Source of the DNA: Magnolia sinica | Lineage: Eukaryota; Streptophyta; Magnoliopsida; Magnoliales; Magnoliaceae | Assembly (NCBI RefSeq): GCF_029962835.1 | Contig: NC_080574.1 | Span: forward strand, 41,284,501-41,348,500 | Direction of reading: 5' to 3' | DNA length: 64,000 nucleotides | Shown: piece after piece, positions 13,742 to 25,537 of the stretch | Numbering within the stretch: the stretch's first letter is position 1 | How the letters are laid out: each line of letters opens with the position of its first letter | Position numbers and translations under genes: made by a program | Notes under the pieces: generated by a model | Seen by the model: only the letters and a program-made list of their open reading frames with translations | Told to the model about the DNA's origin: nothing | The model's database searches: none

Positions 13742-14428
13742 TCAGTCCAGCATAGAAAAAGTGTGTAATGCGTCACGTTTCAAAACCATGTTGTGGGCAT
13801 GAACTGACAAGATCCTTGAGCATTTCCCAACATTGGAAGAATGGTTCATCCTCTTTTTAGGTAAAGTTGTGTTCATTTTATGATGTGAAAATAATTTCTT
13901 TATGAACCCCCTTTGCATATCATTCCATGTGCCAATAGATCTAGGACGTAGTGAATGCAACCACGTCATAGCTTTCTCTTTCAAAGAAAAGGAAAAGAGT
14001 TTCAGCTTGACTGTGTCCTCAGACACGTTTGGAAAATATAAAGTAGTTTTGATTTCATCAAACTTTTTCAGATGTAAATATGGATTTTCTGATTCAAACC
14101 CATGAAATTTAGGAAGGAGTTGGATTACCCCTGGCTTGATATCCATATGTCCCGTATTCTCAGGAAAAACTATGCATGAGGGAGTACTCACCCCCGCCGG
14201 TTGTAAATAATCTCGTAAAGTACGAGGCGGGGGTACTTGATGCACCTCATTCTCATCTTGAATGTCCTCCAACCTATGTTGGGGTAGAAGAGATTGGTTT
14301 TCAGCCATCACCTCAATTAACTCAGGGAATTTCGAGCGGTGTCTAATCCTGCGATGGATAGTCAACCCTTCAACCAATCCTCCTTCAGTCAAGAGACGTC
14401 GAGTGTTGTCACGAACCCACTTGGGCAT
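13742..14428 (-). mobile_element. Athila-type gag region
   Basis: A reading frame with the Athila gag signature: a short Pro-rich lead with LRDYLQPAG, then FHGFESENPYLHLKKFDEI and FSFSLKEKAMTWLHSLRP, followed by SIGTWNDMQRGFIKKLFSHHK. These are the conserved blocks of the Retrotrans_gag domain in this lineage. It sits about 550 bp after the primer site, and protease/RT lie downstream on the same strand. Part of the broken element described above. Confidence 0.85.
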
Positions 14429-14970
14429 GAAATACTCGCAGCCCTCAATTCAGATTCTAAACTTAGATCTAAAAAATATAAAAATATAAAAAAAAAATAT
14501 TTTTTAAAAAAAAAGGAAATAAAAATCTAGAAAGAAAGAGAGGGTAGGAAAGAAGTTACTAAATTGAAGTCCCTAAGTTAAAAACCTGCAAAACAAACCA
14601 AAACAAGTTAGTTTCTAAAAATAGAAAATCTAAAAATAGAAAGTTCCTAAAACTTAAATTAGAAAGTAAACTAGTTTCTAAAAGAAAATTTTCTAAAAGA
14701 AGAAAGTCTCTAAAAATAAAATAAAAGAAAGGAAAGATGAAATAAATTAGGAAATTTTCTAAAACAAAACCTAATATAGAAATAGAAAGTTATAAGAACT
14801 AGAAAATCAGAAAGAGATTATCAATTTAGAAAGTATATGTCAGAATCCTACAAAACAGGAAAAATATGTTAGTTTCTAAAAATCAGGAAAACCTAAACCA
14901 AAAATCTAAGGTTAGAACAATTCTAATCTTAAACTAATCCCAAAACTAATTAATTTCAGAAAACTTAACC

Positions 14971-14993
14971 TTCAATCCTCGGCAATGGCGCTA
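14971..14993 (-). other. Primer-binding site, tRNA-Asp type
   Basis: The minus strand reads TAGCGCCATTGCCGAGGAT just after the LTR. This is close to the complement of the plant tRNA-Asp 3' end (TGGCGCCGTTGCCGGGGA), the primer used by Athila/Tat elements. Confidence 0.75.
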
Positions 14994-14999
14994 AAAACT

Positions 15000-17063
15000 T
15001 GTTCACACCCCAAGTATAGGGTTTGATGTAGTAATAAACTCGGTAAGACCGAGGTCGAATCCACAGGGACTGAAACCTTTACGTAATCTGAAAATTACCA
15101 AAACTAGAACTAGAATAAAACGAAATCTAAACTGAGTGAATGTGAGGGAATAATGGTGAAAATATTAATCTAAAAATTATAAAATTCAAAGGTAGGAAAC
15201 TAGGGTATCAAGGATCTACTTGTAGAGATTAGGGAGATCTACGCTTGATTCATGAACTCAACTGGTCCCATCTTCATCCAATTAGAAGATATAACCATGA
15301 AAATCAATCTGAACTTCTTTTAATCTAGTTTTCAAGAGATAAGACTGATGTAAATTAGAATGGATTTCATCACCAAACCATGCCCATGAGGCGATGGTGA
15401 ACAAAAGGGCTTCCTAACTACATAATCACAATAAGGGAAAGGACATACTCAAAGCCAACGCAAATATATTGTAATTTAAGTCACAACACATCATTAAAAA
15501 CTGAAAGCATTCCTTAAAATCAAACCAAGATTAACATCAGTTTAGTAATGAATCAAAGCCATAGATCTTCCCATCACGCCACAAGCTTCACCTCTTAGCC
15601 CTAGTTAAGAGGTTTAGCCTGACATAGGGAGGCTAGATCTCTCCAAAAATAATAAAATAAACAGTAAAATAAATAAATAAATTTATATAAAAAAAAACTC
15701 TTAAACAGACTCCCTTTTTCTCTCTGACATTCTCCGACTCACCAACGTCCCCAGCTCCCAGCAACTGAATGATCTCCTCACTTCTTTCCCTCTCTTTCTT
15801 ATAGGCATTGCAGTTGGTTGGAGTGGAGTAAGGGCTAGAGTCGGTGGAACTCTTTCGCACAAGCGTCGGTTCAGCAAGTCGGTGGAAACAGAGAGGTTAC
15901 ACAGTGAATAAACGCAATCAGCCTTGCGTTTGGATGAAAGTTTGGACAACTGACCATCTCAGCTTCTATTTGGACTTCATGGTTGGGTTCAGGACAATAT
16001 TTTGTAGTGTGTAGACGGTCCGGATCATGAATCAGAACGTGATCTTGATCACGTTATTGTCCCACAGCGTCTGGGCGCTGCTCGGACGCATGACTTGCGC
16101 AAAAGCTGCGTTGTGTTGATGGTGGGGCACATGATCGGAGTTTTCAAAGAAATCCATCCCGTCCATTATTTTACCCTCGAAAAACCGTTCAGGAATGGGC
16201 AGTTTTGGATTGGTTTCGGTGTGGCCCACGGATTCTTTTACTCTGTCGTCCGTCTTACATTTGAACAGTCTAGAACCCATCCTCGATGTATTTTGAAATT
16301 CCATCACATAGTTTGTGATAAGAGGGAGCATGGGATTCTAATGGACGGTCCAGATTAATCATCTGGACCACAACAGTGGCCCATAGTGATCATCTGTAGG
16401 TCCCTGTGCGGACGCTGGAGAAAAAATCGAGGTTTATGTTTTTAGAAGGAGAGAGCGGGTCAAATACGTTTGACCGAACCAGTTGGTCCAGTGCGACACG
16501 GGCACATGTACCACATGTACACACGTAGCACATGTGGGGTCCACTATAATGTAAAGGTAAACTCTGCTCCGTCCATTTTCTGTGCTACCTCATTTAAGTA
16601 GTTGAGACTAAAATTGAAGCATATCCAGATATCGAGTGGGTGTCAAATTAGGATTTTAGGGTCTGATCTATCATTTGGACCACTTTCACAAGGATCCAAT
16701 AGCTGAAGTTTGACTTTTACGGTTAATTTATGGTCCTTAGACCATGTATGAAGTTACAAACTGAACGGATGGTGTGAACCCTATGATCATGCATTCTAGA
16801 CGACTTTTAGGCCTCTTTAGTGTGACACACGTGATCTTTTTGAATCTCAGCCATGTAAAATCATCGATCTCGGTCCCCTGGAGTCCGTCCCTTGCCTTGG
16901 TGACTTTAAAGCATCAAGTCCACACTTTGAGTACTCTTTTTCAGTCCAAACTCCTAAATACACCCTGCGTCACAAACACGATTAAAACCAGGCATTAAAC
17001 AGTATCTTGTTCATAAAATCAGGTAATAACTAGGGTGTAATATGCAATATTTGACCCTCGACA
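15000..17063 (-). repeat. 5' LTR of the Athila-type element
   Basis: A 2.06-kb LTR beginning TGTCGAGGG (17063) and ending ...GGTGTGAACA (15000), seven bases before the tRNA-Asp-like primer site. The block GGTCGAATCCACAGGGACT (15050-15070, + strand) is a word I know from Athila/Tat LTR ends. It includes a CT-rich, intron-like patch near 15700-15810. Confidence 0.75.
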
Positions 17064-18729
17064 AGATGTGTGGTAGAGGATACTTATTCTTAATCATCAC
17101 TTCATTTAGCCAACGGTAGTTTATACATAACTGCATGCTTCTATTTTTCTTCTTTACAAAGAGTACTAATGCTCCACATGGTGAAATACTAGGTATGATA
17201 AAACCCTAGTTCTTCAGTCTTTTCAACTGTTTTTTCAACTCCTTGTAGCTCAAGTGGAGGCATCCAATATGCTTGCATAGAAATTGGAGTAGTACATAAC
17301 AATAAATCGATAATAAAATCTACTTCTCGTCTGGGCGTTAGACTGAGTACGTCTTAGAAAACTTCCAGATACTCTTTCACAACTGAAATCTTCTCCATAT
17401 CCAATTCTATCAATTTATTTTCCTTTAATACCATGAAGCGCTTCACATTCATATCTTTTATACCTCTAAAATTTGTAAAGGTTCCTTCTTAATTAGGGAT
17501 AAAAAATATAATAGTCTTTGCATGACAATCGATCTTTGCATTGTTAATAGTGAGTCAATCCATTCTCAAGATTGCGTCATATCCCTTCATACCCATCATT
17601 ATTACATCATCTAGCATTATATTATCATAGATTTTTAATTCACAAGATTTGGATATTTAGGTTAAGGTAATTACTTTCTTCACTAGTGATTTTATAATGA
17701 TCTCTTTACTAAGGTTCAAAGGCTTTAACCCTAGTTGTTTTACTACAACACTTGCAATAAATGACATATTAGCTTTAGAATCAAACAAAATAGCAATAAG
17801 TTTCTGATGTACATTGACCGTACCTTCAATAACGTTGTTATTAATTTTTTATTCCTCGGTAGATGTAATGGCATATACTTTAACTTGAAGAGGTTGCTGC
17901 TTAAAAACTTGTCCTCCTTGGTTCGGAGATACTTGAGGTCGCGCTAATGGATGAGGTCGGTTCTGTAGATTTTGCAGTGGCCTTGGAGGTAGAGATTGAG
18001 ATACCTACAAATACTTAATCAATGGTCTAGAAGCTTATGAAGACTGACCAGACTGCTGAGACGATGCAAGGAGCTGCATCTTAAGAGAAGCATGTTATAA
18101 TGGAGGAATCTGAAAAATATCTCTAAGTCAAGTTATACAACTTTGAGCTTTATGTCCATACTTTTCGCAATATGTGTAATTCCCGGCGAAGAATTGGACA
18201 TGACTATTAGGTACTGCAATCTAAATATTCACCTGTTATTTCTTCTTCAATGATTGTTGTTGATCTGGGACAGTCCTAATATGACTTCCCGACTCTCTCA
18301 TCTGAGCCTGAGATTTCAAAAACTGTTCATTATCTGTTTTCGTCTGAAGAGCTTATCAACAATTTTAGAATACTTCTTGATGTCATCACATCAGAATTTA
18401 ATTCTAATATTTTGACAAAAACTTTCATCAAACCTTGAAATTTTATATTCCTCATCATCCATTATCTTTAGTATGTATCTTGACAGTTCGGCGAATTTTG
18501 CTTCATATAGGGCTACTATCATTGTACCTCATTCTAGCCTTAAAAACTCAACCATTTTCTGACTATGATAGGCCCTAGGGAAATACTTTTCATTAAACTT
18601 GTCTTAAAATTCCTTTCAAGTCCAAACATGACCCGTCACAACCGTTTTCTTAGCTAAGCTCCACCAAATATCCACTTCACCTTACAAAACAAATGATGTT
18701 AACGGAATCTTTTAGTTCTTAGGATAACT

Positions 18730-18830
18730 TATAGCTTCCAATATCTTTTTAACATATTTCATCCAATCCTCGGCGATTTTAGGATCTGTGGCACCTTTAA
18801 ATATCGAAGGACTAAACTTCATGATTTAGT
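18730..18830 (-). repeat. Left copy of the ~101-bp duplication flanking the gene-fragment insert
   Basis: Start of the gag core frame (encodes MKFSPSIFKGATDPK on the minus strand). It aligns end to end with 26488-26589: TATAGCTTCCAATATC at one edge and CTTCATGATTTAGT at the other, with about seven substitutions and one single-base length difference. Left of it the gag frame continues; right of it unrelated DNA begins. Confidence 0.85.
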
Positions 18831-20438
18831 AAGAAACGGTTCTATACCGTACGTAACAAAGGTTAGAAAGGTAATTAAAATAAAAGGCTGATTTGGTTTC
18901 TAAAAAGCGTCGTCTCTCTTTCTCTCGCTATTTTCTAGCACCATAAATCTCTCTTTTTTTTCCCCTTTTCCAAACCCTATGCAGGGATTTTTGCAATATT
19001 TGTGATCGAGGGCTACCGCCTAGGGCACGAACTCCTCACCGTTGTCAAAGGAAGTTATTTCTCCAGCTGTCAGATTAGGCTCTCATTGTGATTCTCTTTT
19101 TCATAGATTGGAAGGGTAGATCAGTGTCGTCGTTTGACGAAAGGGGGTTTTTAAAACCCTCGCATTGAAGGAAGTGTGGAAGTCATGATGGGAGCAGTCG
19201 TAGAAGATGGTGGCCAGAGGTCTGGATCTAGGGTTTGAACAAGCCACATTAGAGGATGACGGATTCAAAAGAGGTTTTCCCCTTAGATTTGGCCTGGATT
19301 TGAGGGTTTTCGTTGTGATTGCCATTTGAGGATGGAATTTGAGGGTTTTCCCCTTAGATTTGGCCCGGATTTGGACAAATTCGATTCAAAAGAGCTGGTT
19401 TTTAGGGTTTCGGATGCGACTTGAAGCGGATCTAGTTGAAGTCGAAGCATTCGGCGGAGGGTTTCCTGTGGAAATTGCATTTTGTGAGAAATCCATTTTT
19501 TGGCCTTTTTTTAGGCGCTTGAAGTTAGATTTGATTGGCATTGAAGTGGTTTGCAGAAAAAAGGCAGTAGATCTATAGGAGATTTGAGCATTTTTATCTA
19601 TCTGATCTGCCAATGGAGGCAGAACAAGAGAAAGAGGTTCATATCAGTCTTCTCTCATCTAATTCACTTAAATTTCTCTTCTTTTGCCTTAGCATACATT
19701 CTTGGTTGCTGTAATTGATGATTTTGATGCGCATTCCTTCAGTCAGTGATTTTGGTTTCTTAGTTTTCTTTTCCTTCTTCAGCCGTACATTTAACTTTTT
19801 GAGATCGTTTTAGGGCATTAATCCAAAAAGAGGCAGATCAAAAGCTCAAGTTGACCACACCACAGCAAATAGTGGGGATTGAATTCCTACAATTGAAAAC
19901 AGGAAAGGGTTATCAATCTTGTTCGATTTTGGATTGGAAGATCTACGGTCGGAGTTGAAAAAGAGTTTCGGGGGAAAGTCTACCGGAAGCTCCATTTCCA
20001 TCAGAAAATCTCGCTTAGCCCAGATGTTTTTGCCATTATGCTGTTCAACCTACCGGATCTCATAATCTTCGTCTTTTTTCTGCTCGCATTTGTTGAATTG
20101 ACAGAGAAAGCGCTCGAGAACCGGAATGAATGGTTGAGTTGTAGGGATCGAGATCAGAGGATATAGGTGTAAAGCTTAGAGGAAGAGAAAGGGGTTCGAA
20201 GAGATTTTTCAGAAACTCGAACAAAACAGATCAGATTACTTTCTTGAATTTCTCTATTTTGAAGTTTTGTAGCTAAAAGTCTTTGTTTTTTCTAGCCGAA
20301 CTATAGGAGATTCAGGCAAAAAGAGGTCTTCAGAACTCCATATTTCCAGCTGTAAGCAGAGTTTAGAATTATTTTTTTCCGTGGAAAATGGGATTTTTTT
20401 TTTTTAAGACTTACAATTCCTTTTCCCTTTCGAAACAG
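18831..20438 (+). other. 5' part of the insert, no assigned gene
   Basis: About 1.6 kb before the first recognised exon. It holds CT-rich, leader-like DNA (18900-18975) and two copies of a ~31-bp block (19276-19306 and 19349-19379) containing GGTTTTCCCCTTAGATTTGG. Short frames overlap on both strands without recognisable domains. It may be upstream sequence or the first exon and intron of the TauE/SafE-like gene, but I cannot show this. Confidence 0.35.
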
Positions 20439-21285
20439 GCACTGGCAATGAAGAGGTGGAGTACAAGCCTCACCCTGGTGGTCCAAGAAATGGTACTAAA
20501 AAAGAGACTAGGGCATCTGGAGATGCAGAGGTGAGTTTATGTTGTTAGTTGTATTCCCATCTATCTAAGCTGTTGGAGTAATTTCTTGTAACCATCACAA
20601 GTCCCAGTTCTTGAGAATGTTTACTGGAAGGACCTCATCCTTCTTGTCTCTGTCTGGATTGCATTCCTTGCACTACAGATTGCCAAGGTGAGAGCTCTAC
20701 TATGCCTCATTTTCATGTTCAAGTGCGGTAGATTTTCCTGTATTGTGTTTGTTAGCACATGAGCAAACCCATCAGTAGCTTGACTTGTTTGATGCAGAAT
20801 TACACGGCAACCTGTTTGATAGCATACTGGGTTTTGAACTTATTGCAGGTACGATCTTACTCTGATCCTTGGTTTGCACACATTTTGAACTTATTGAGAT
20901 GTGGTTACAAAATTTAAGTACAGTAGTTATTTGATTTAAAAGAATTACATTGTTTACATTTGGGACAATAGATAGGAATGTTATCTCTTTACAGTTAGTT
21001 TACAAGAATATGTTATAGTCTATTTTCCATAATTTTTTAGTACTTGGGCCCCATTCAACTCAACCTGCATATTTTCTGACCGAGCAACTCAAAGAGTTTT
21101 TAAGATTACTTTGATCAGAGATGAATGCTCCTGAGAAGCCTGGTTTTTAATGTGTTGGAGTACCAAATGTCTGTCAATTGATATCTCTCAGATCCTAGTT
21201 GTTGTTGGGGTGTCTCTACATGAGGTAGTTGGCTTATACAAAGGTAGAAGAGTAATCACATCCAAGGGAGATGAAGGGACAAACT
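20439..21285 (+). pseudogene. Sulfite exporter TauE/SafE-family gene fragment (4 exons)
   Basis: Four exon-like blocks with GT/AG borders: 20439-20530 (GTGNEEVEYKPHPGG), 20608-20687 (VLENVYWKDLILLVSVWIAF), 20798-20848 (NYTATCLIAYWVLNLLQ) and 21192-21285 (VVVGVSLHEVVGLYKGRRV, then TSKGDEGTN). This order matches the central loop and following transmembrane segment of plant TauE/SafE-family membrane proteins, putative anion (sulfite-type) exporters with about 450-500 residues. Only about a fifth of the protein is present; the N-terminal and C-terminal membrane bundles are missing. The last block runs into a stop soon after GTN, where the family continues with WR. Introns are preserved, so the copy came from genomic DNA. 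No product is expected. Confidence 0.8.
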
Positions 21286-22913
21286 GAAAGTCCACCATCT
21301 TGAGACTCTTGGCTCCCTAATATTTAGTCTTTGAAATATTTTGGAACATGGTCAAGATAGGCCATTTTGCTGCCTAGGTAAGGTGATGCCAGAATGGCTT
21401 CTCATGTAGTTCATATTTCCTGTGTCTTATAGCTGCTCGTCCTATGTCCCCACTTGATGAGGTTCTGTTCTAGGAAATGTATTGGCTGATTTTCTAGCTG
21501 CTTTAATATTGATATGAACTGCATAATTCTGCTTGATGAATGGAGGTGTTAAAAAGTATTGGCCATTTGATATGGAGCTGATTCTTTATTCTAATCTTTA
21601 TATTAGGAAAGTGAGGAAGAAGTCACTGATACTGAAGGCAGCACTGCTTTCTTTTGATTTCAAATCTCTGACTATTATGTTTTCTTGTTCTGTACATCTA
21701 TGAATGCACTGGCTGGCTGGATGGTGGAAGTGTCACTTCCGTTGACATTTTCTTAGTGTTAAGTACCATCTTTAGTAAACATATCATTATGAGACTCTAA
21801 AAGAAAACATGCTAGCATGTGAGATATGTGAGAATTGTCCTCAGTGATGAAGAACTGAACAGGATTTTATTTGGAAGGTGTTGACAGGAAAAATTGAATC
21901 CATTAGATGTTAACTGTAACTAGTTGGAAGATACTATTCAATAATGAGTTGGAAGGGGAAAAAAACTGTATAATTACAAATCTCTGTGACTATTATGTTT
22001 TCTTGACCAGGTGTTGGTATCATTGACTGACCGCATTTGTTTACTAATTAATTGAAGCACGGATAATTAACATTATAGTCTATTTTGGAAATTACGAGAT
22101 TCATGGTTTATGTATTAGCATTTGGTGTGGGTGCATGTATATACAACATGCATGTTTGCTTGTGAGGGTGCATCTGACTTCAGCAGTTGCGTATGTTGTG
22201 CAGTTGCAGAATGTGGACAGGTGGACCCTCCATAGTGGATAACCACTGAATCCATAACCCTATCTATTGTAGGGGATTGAAAAAGAAAGTGAATAAGTGT
22301 AATGTGCAAGCCATATAACAATCAAAAGAAAGGGACAAGAGTATAGAAATAAGTGAGAAGATGGCGAGGAATTTTTCCATCTTACCAATAAGTCTTTTTT
22401 TTTTTTTTGAAATGATGTTTACACTTGTTGGATGCTGCCTTTTTTTAAGAAATGAAGTTCCATGGAAAGATTAATGCCTTTGTAATTTCCATTTTCTATC
22501 ACGTATCTTATGCTTAGAGTCAAAGTTAATCATGTGTGTGAATGCAAACGGAAATTTTCTTCTAGCAAAGAATGTGGCATAGAGGGCAATCAATCAGTAG
22601 GGAGGCCAAACAAAACTGTACATTTCCTACTGCTAGATCTATTATTTTAAAACATACAATAATTGGACCAGTTTCTGTAAATTAAACCTGGATGTTTAAG
22701 ATTGTGGGTGTGAGGATTTCACATATGGCATTGGCATTTTGAAACTCTGTTGTTTGCATTGCCTGCCATATAAACCTTCACGGGAAAAAAAAGTACAATT
22801 TTGATGGTTTTGAATTATCATCTGCATGCCACGTGTATAATAGATTACTAACATAGTAACACCGTTGTTACACATCTGACCATCTGCCGAACAATTTTGA
22901 TTGTTTCCACCAG

Positions 22914-23960
22914 AACCTGAGCCTTATCGAGGGCCCAAGCTTAAAGTTGCTATTATTGGAGCTGGGCTGGCTGGCATGTCTACTGCAGTGGAGCTTTTGG
23001 ATCAAGGCCATGAGGTTTGGCTCAGATTTTCTCTAGAATGGTTCTTCTTAGGTCGATCTTATGCATATCCTTTATGTTCATGTGCTACTGTAGTTTGAGG
23101 TATTTAGGCCCACGGATCATGCTTGTTCCCTTGAGTTTTGAGTCATCATTATTGGTTTCTGCCAGAAAGAATAAAAATTTTGATTGCAAGTATATTCCGC
23201 TGATTATTCTAAATGGGCAAAGTACCCCTGCTAACACATATTGAGTTCCAAATCTCCATGGAGTCTTTTGTGACAAGGAACCTTTTTTTTTTTTACAAAT
23301 TTTCAAACAGTGCACATAGCATAGATTTGTATCTACTATAAATTTTTAGTTGTAATCTTAACAGAAAACTTTTACTTGGAAAATGTGAGATTACATGTGT
23401 AATGCCATTATATTATCTATCATGATGCTATTATGATATAGAAATATTAGATTTGTAAAACTGATGAAGTATACTTCCAAATCCACAAATCCTATTTTCG
23501 GAGCTTGCAGATTGTAGTTCTGAATACCATTGTTGGATTTGTACCTGTAACTGTGCCTGTGACTCTGTCAATGCCACCTGCCTTCTATACATGTCAGTCA
23601 TGGAATTTGGCATTATTGACATGGCTGTAGGATATGCATTCTATTCATTATAGAAGTTCCTTATTAGCTGCTTGTTCATTGTGTCAGAGCAGAAATGGTT
23701 CTGTACCTCTGTTGGATTAGTTCCAGATAGCCTTTCCCTTGGATAAATCTCTCCTCACACATTTCCATGCTTAATATAATTATGAAACTAAACTGATCAA
23801 GGTGATTTTGTTTTCTGTTGTGCAGGTTGATATTTATGATTCACGGTCTTTCATTGGTGGAAAAGTGGGCTCATGTGTAGATAAGCATGGGAATCACATC
23901 GAGATGGGACTACATGTCTTCTTTGGTTGCTACAGCAACCTTTTTTGCCTGATGAAAAAG
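22914..23960 (+). pseudogene. ZDS: Zeta-carotene desaturase fragment (2 exons)
   Basis: Two exons joined in phase: 22914-23014 encodes [20 protein letters not shown], the FAD dinucleotide-binding GxGxxG loop, and ends in LLDQGHE. 23826-23960 encodes [15 protein letters not shown] and continues to FFGCY with LMKK at its end. ZDS is the plastid carotenoid enzyme that converts 9,9'-di-cis-zeta-carotene to lycopene precursors. Only ~80 of ~570 residues are present, just after the transit peptide, and no later exon follows in 23961-25020. Splice sites are canonical (CAG at 22911-22913 and 23823-23825; GT at 23015 and 23961). Two residues differ from the usual plant sequence (GSCVDKH for GSFVDKR, LFCLM for LFRLM), in keeping with relaxed selection. 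This is a captured fragment, not a working gene. Confidence 0.88.
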
Positions 23961-24509
23961 GTGTAATCCCCATCCTTTGTCATAAAACTCATAATCTCTG
24001 GACCCAGAAATGTGAACCATCTCCAGTGAGTTGAGGCATATTGATGGGTTAATTAACATTGGGGTAATTATTTCAATGCAATTAGTAGCAGTCCTTGTGT
24101 TTACTTGCTCTCAATTTGAATTGCCTATCCTGAGATATTGATGGGTTAATTGATATTGTAATAAATTCTTTAAAAGAACAGACGAGAAACCACTCTCTCT
24201 TAGGAACCACCATATGGCTGTTTTTGTCATTTCTGTATTGAAGTTTCAGTTGGTAGTTTAGCTGTCATTTCCATTTAAGCAGCAAATATAACAAGACACT
24301 TTATAAGCCTCCTCTGGAACTTCTTCAGATTCTTCCTGCAAAGTCGACAATTAGAGTTAAAATCCTCATGCCAGATGCACATTTGATATTGTTTTCAAGT
24401 TTATTCTGAGTACTTGCTTTGAAACAAACTGTAGTTTATAGTAGCTATTCATGTTTGTTGTTGAATGGATGTCTCCTAGATGATATTTTCTTCTCTTGTT
24501 TCCAAAATT

Positions 24510-24626
24510 ACAGCACCATATCTAAGTTGAAGGATATACAAACAGGGGAAATTGTTGCTTCAAAAGAGATATTAATAGGTTCTTTAACAAAGGAGGTATT
24601 GTTGCTTCGAAAGAGATATTAATAGG
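24510..24626 (+). repeat. Local duplication in the insert
   Basis: The block ATTGTTGCTTCAAAAGAGAT occurs at about 24550 and again, with one change, at about 24598, each followed by ATTAATAGGTTC. The open stretch encodes SKLKDIQTGEIVASKEILIG, which I cannot assign. It may be part of another captured exon or part of intron DNA. Confidence 0.5.
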
Positions 24627-25021
24627 TTCCAAAATTCATGCATCTCTTCTTTTTTATTGTCCTTTTCTCAAGTTTTAAACTAAAAAACACTTCATGGATT
24701 GACCACCAAAATCTTATCTTTTGTAGTATAGTCTGGCCCAGCATTTGCTAACTACACACGCACCTTTACACGTATGCCCAGGGGTCATGAAATTCCCCTT
24801 GGATGGGAAGCAGATTTTACTTGTTTGTGATTCTTTTCCATGTGCTGGCTTCTTTACACACCCAGCCAAGACTCGGTGAGTTTGGTATCCCTGATTCAGT
24901 GGTTTGTACAAGATTTCATATAGGTATTTAGCAAATTTGAGTTGACTCGGCATGTTTTCAATTGTGCTTGGGTTAGGAAGCTATTAGACTCTTTATGAAT
25001 TTCTTGTGGTTTTCTAAATAG

Positions 25022-25537
25022 GGATTGAGTGTAGGATTGGCTATTGGCTTGTATTCCAGCATCACATATGGCCTACAAGAAGCTTAGGGAGCTCATGATT
25101 TGGTAACTTTCACATGCTTTTATTTGTCCGCTTTTTTATCTTAAAGATTCGATTAGTTACATGTGTGGACCCATGCATCCATATGGGAGGCATGATCTTC
25201 AGGTGGGGCCCATTTAGAAGTTAGGTAGGACCATCCATCAGCTGGGTCAGAGTACAAAAACCAATGAACAGGCCCAAGTCTTGTTAGCAGACCACCCTTT
25301 GTTTATTACACTAGTGTTGGCTTCTTACAGTGGCCCACAAATCACAACAATTTCAAGTTACGTGCAATGACTAAAGGAGTGATTTTCTTGCAGAAAAATA
25401 GTGTGGTGGCAGGGGCGTTGATAGGAGTGGCATTGGTGCTCACTTGTGAGGACGCCTCTCATGAACAGGTTATTCATTGCCCCATCACTGGAGTAGCGCT
25501 TTCAACAGCTGTGAATCTTCTCGTCGGGATATTCTAG
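25022..25537 (+). pseudogene. OEP16-2: Outer envelope pore protein 16-2 fragment (last 2 exons)
   Basis: Exon block 25022-25102 encodes GLSVGLAIGLYSSITYGLQE and, after one interruption, GAHD. Exon block 25394-25537 encodes KNSVVAGALIGVALVLTCED, then ASHEQV and VNLLVGIF, with its own stop (TAG at 25535-25537). These align with the C-terminal Tim17/22/23-type (PRAT) membrane region of plant OEP16-2, a small plastid outer-envelope channel protein involved in amino-acid/amine passage in seeds. About 75 of ~175 residues are present. The intron (25103-25393) has GT...CAG borders. The in-frame stop in the first exon (EA, then stop, then GAHD) and the absence of the N-terminal exons mark it as a captured gene fragment. 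Confidence 0.8.

Larger units (their letters stand above)
6665..17063 (-). mobile_element. Athila-type Ty3/gypsy retrotransposon
   Basis: A fossil Ty3/gypsy element on the minus strand. Order from right to left: 5' LTR (15000-17063), primer site resembling the tRNA-Asp 3' end (14971-14993), gag, protease region, RT, RNase H, integrase, a 1.2-kb noncoding tail and a partial 3' LTR copy (6665-7888). The tRNA-Asp-like primer site and the gag/integrase style point to the Athila/Tat branch. Pol is broken in a number of places and the element is not whole. By eye the shared 1224 bp of the two LTR copies differ at roughly one base in ten, so the insertion is old. Its 5' LTR abuts the RT part of the Tekay-like element at 17064, which suggests it inserted into that older element. 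Confidence 0.85.

Noticed and set aside
6665-17063. The two 1224-bp repeats as a segmental duplication
   Set aside because: They begin with TG at a retroelement boundary, flank a gag-pol region in the same orientation, and one is followed by a primer site, so they are LTRs.
19101-19613. Several 60-80-codon frames on both strands near 19.1-19.6 kb
   Set aside because: They overlap each other in an internally repeated noncoding patch and have no recognisable content.
22914-23960. A functional zeta-carotene desaturase gene
   Set aside because: Only two consecutive exons are present, with none of the other dozen or so expected, and they lie among pieces of other genes inside a retroelement.
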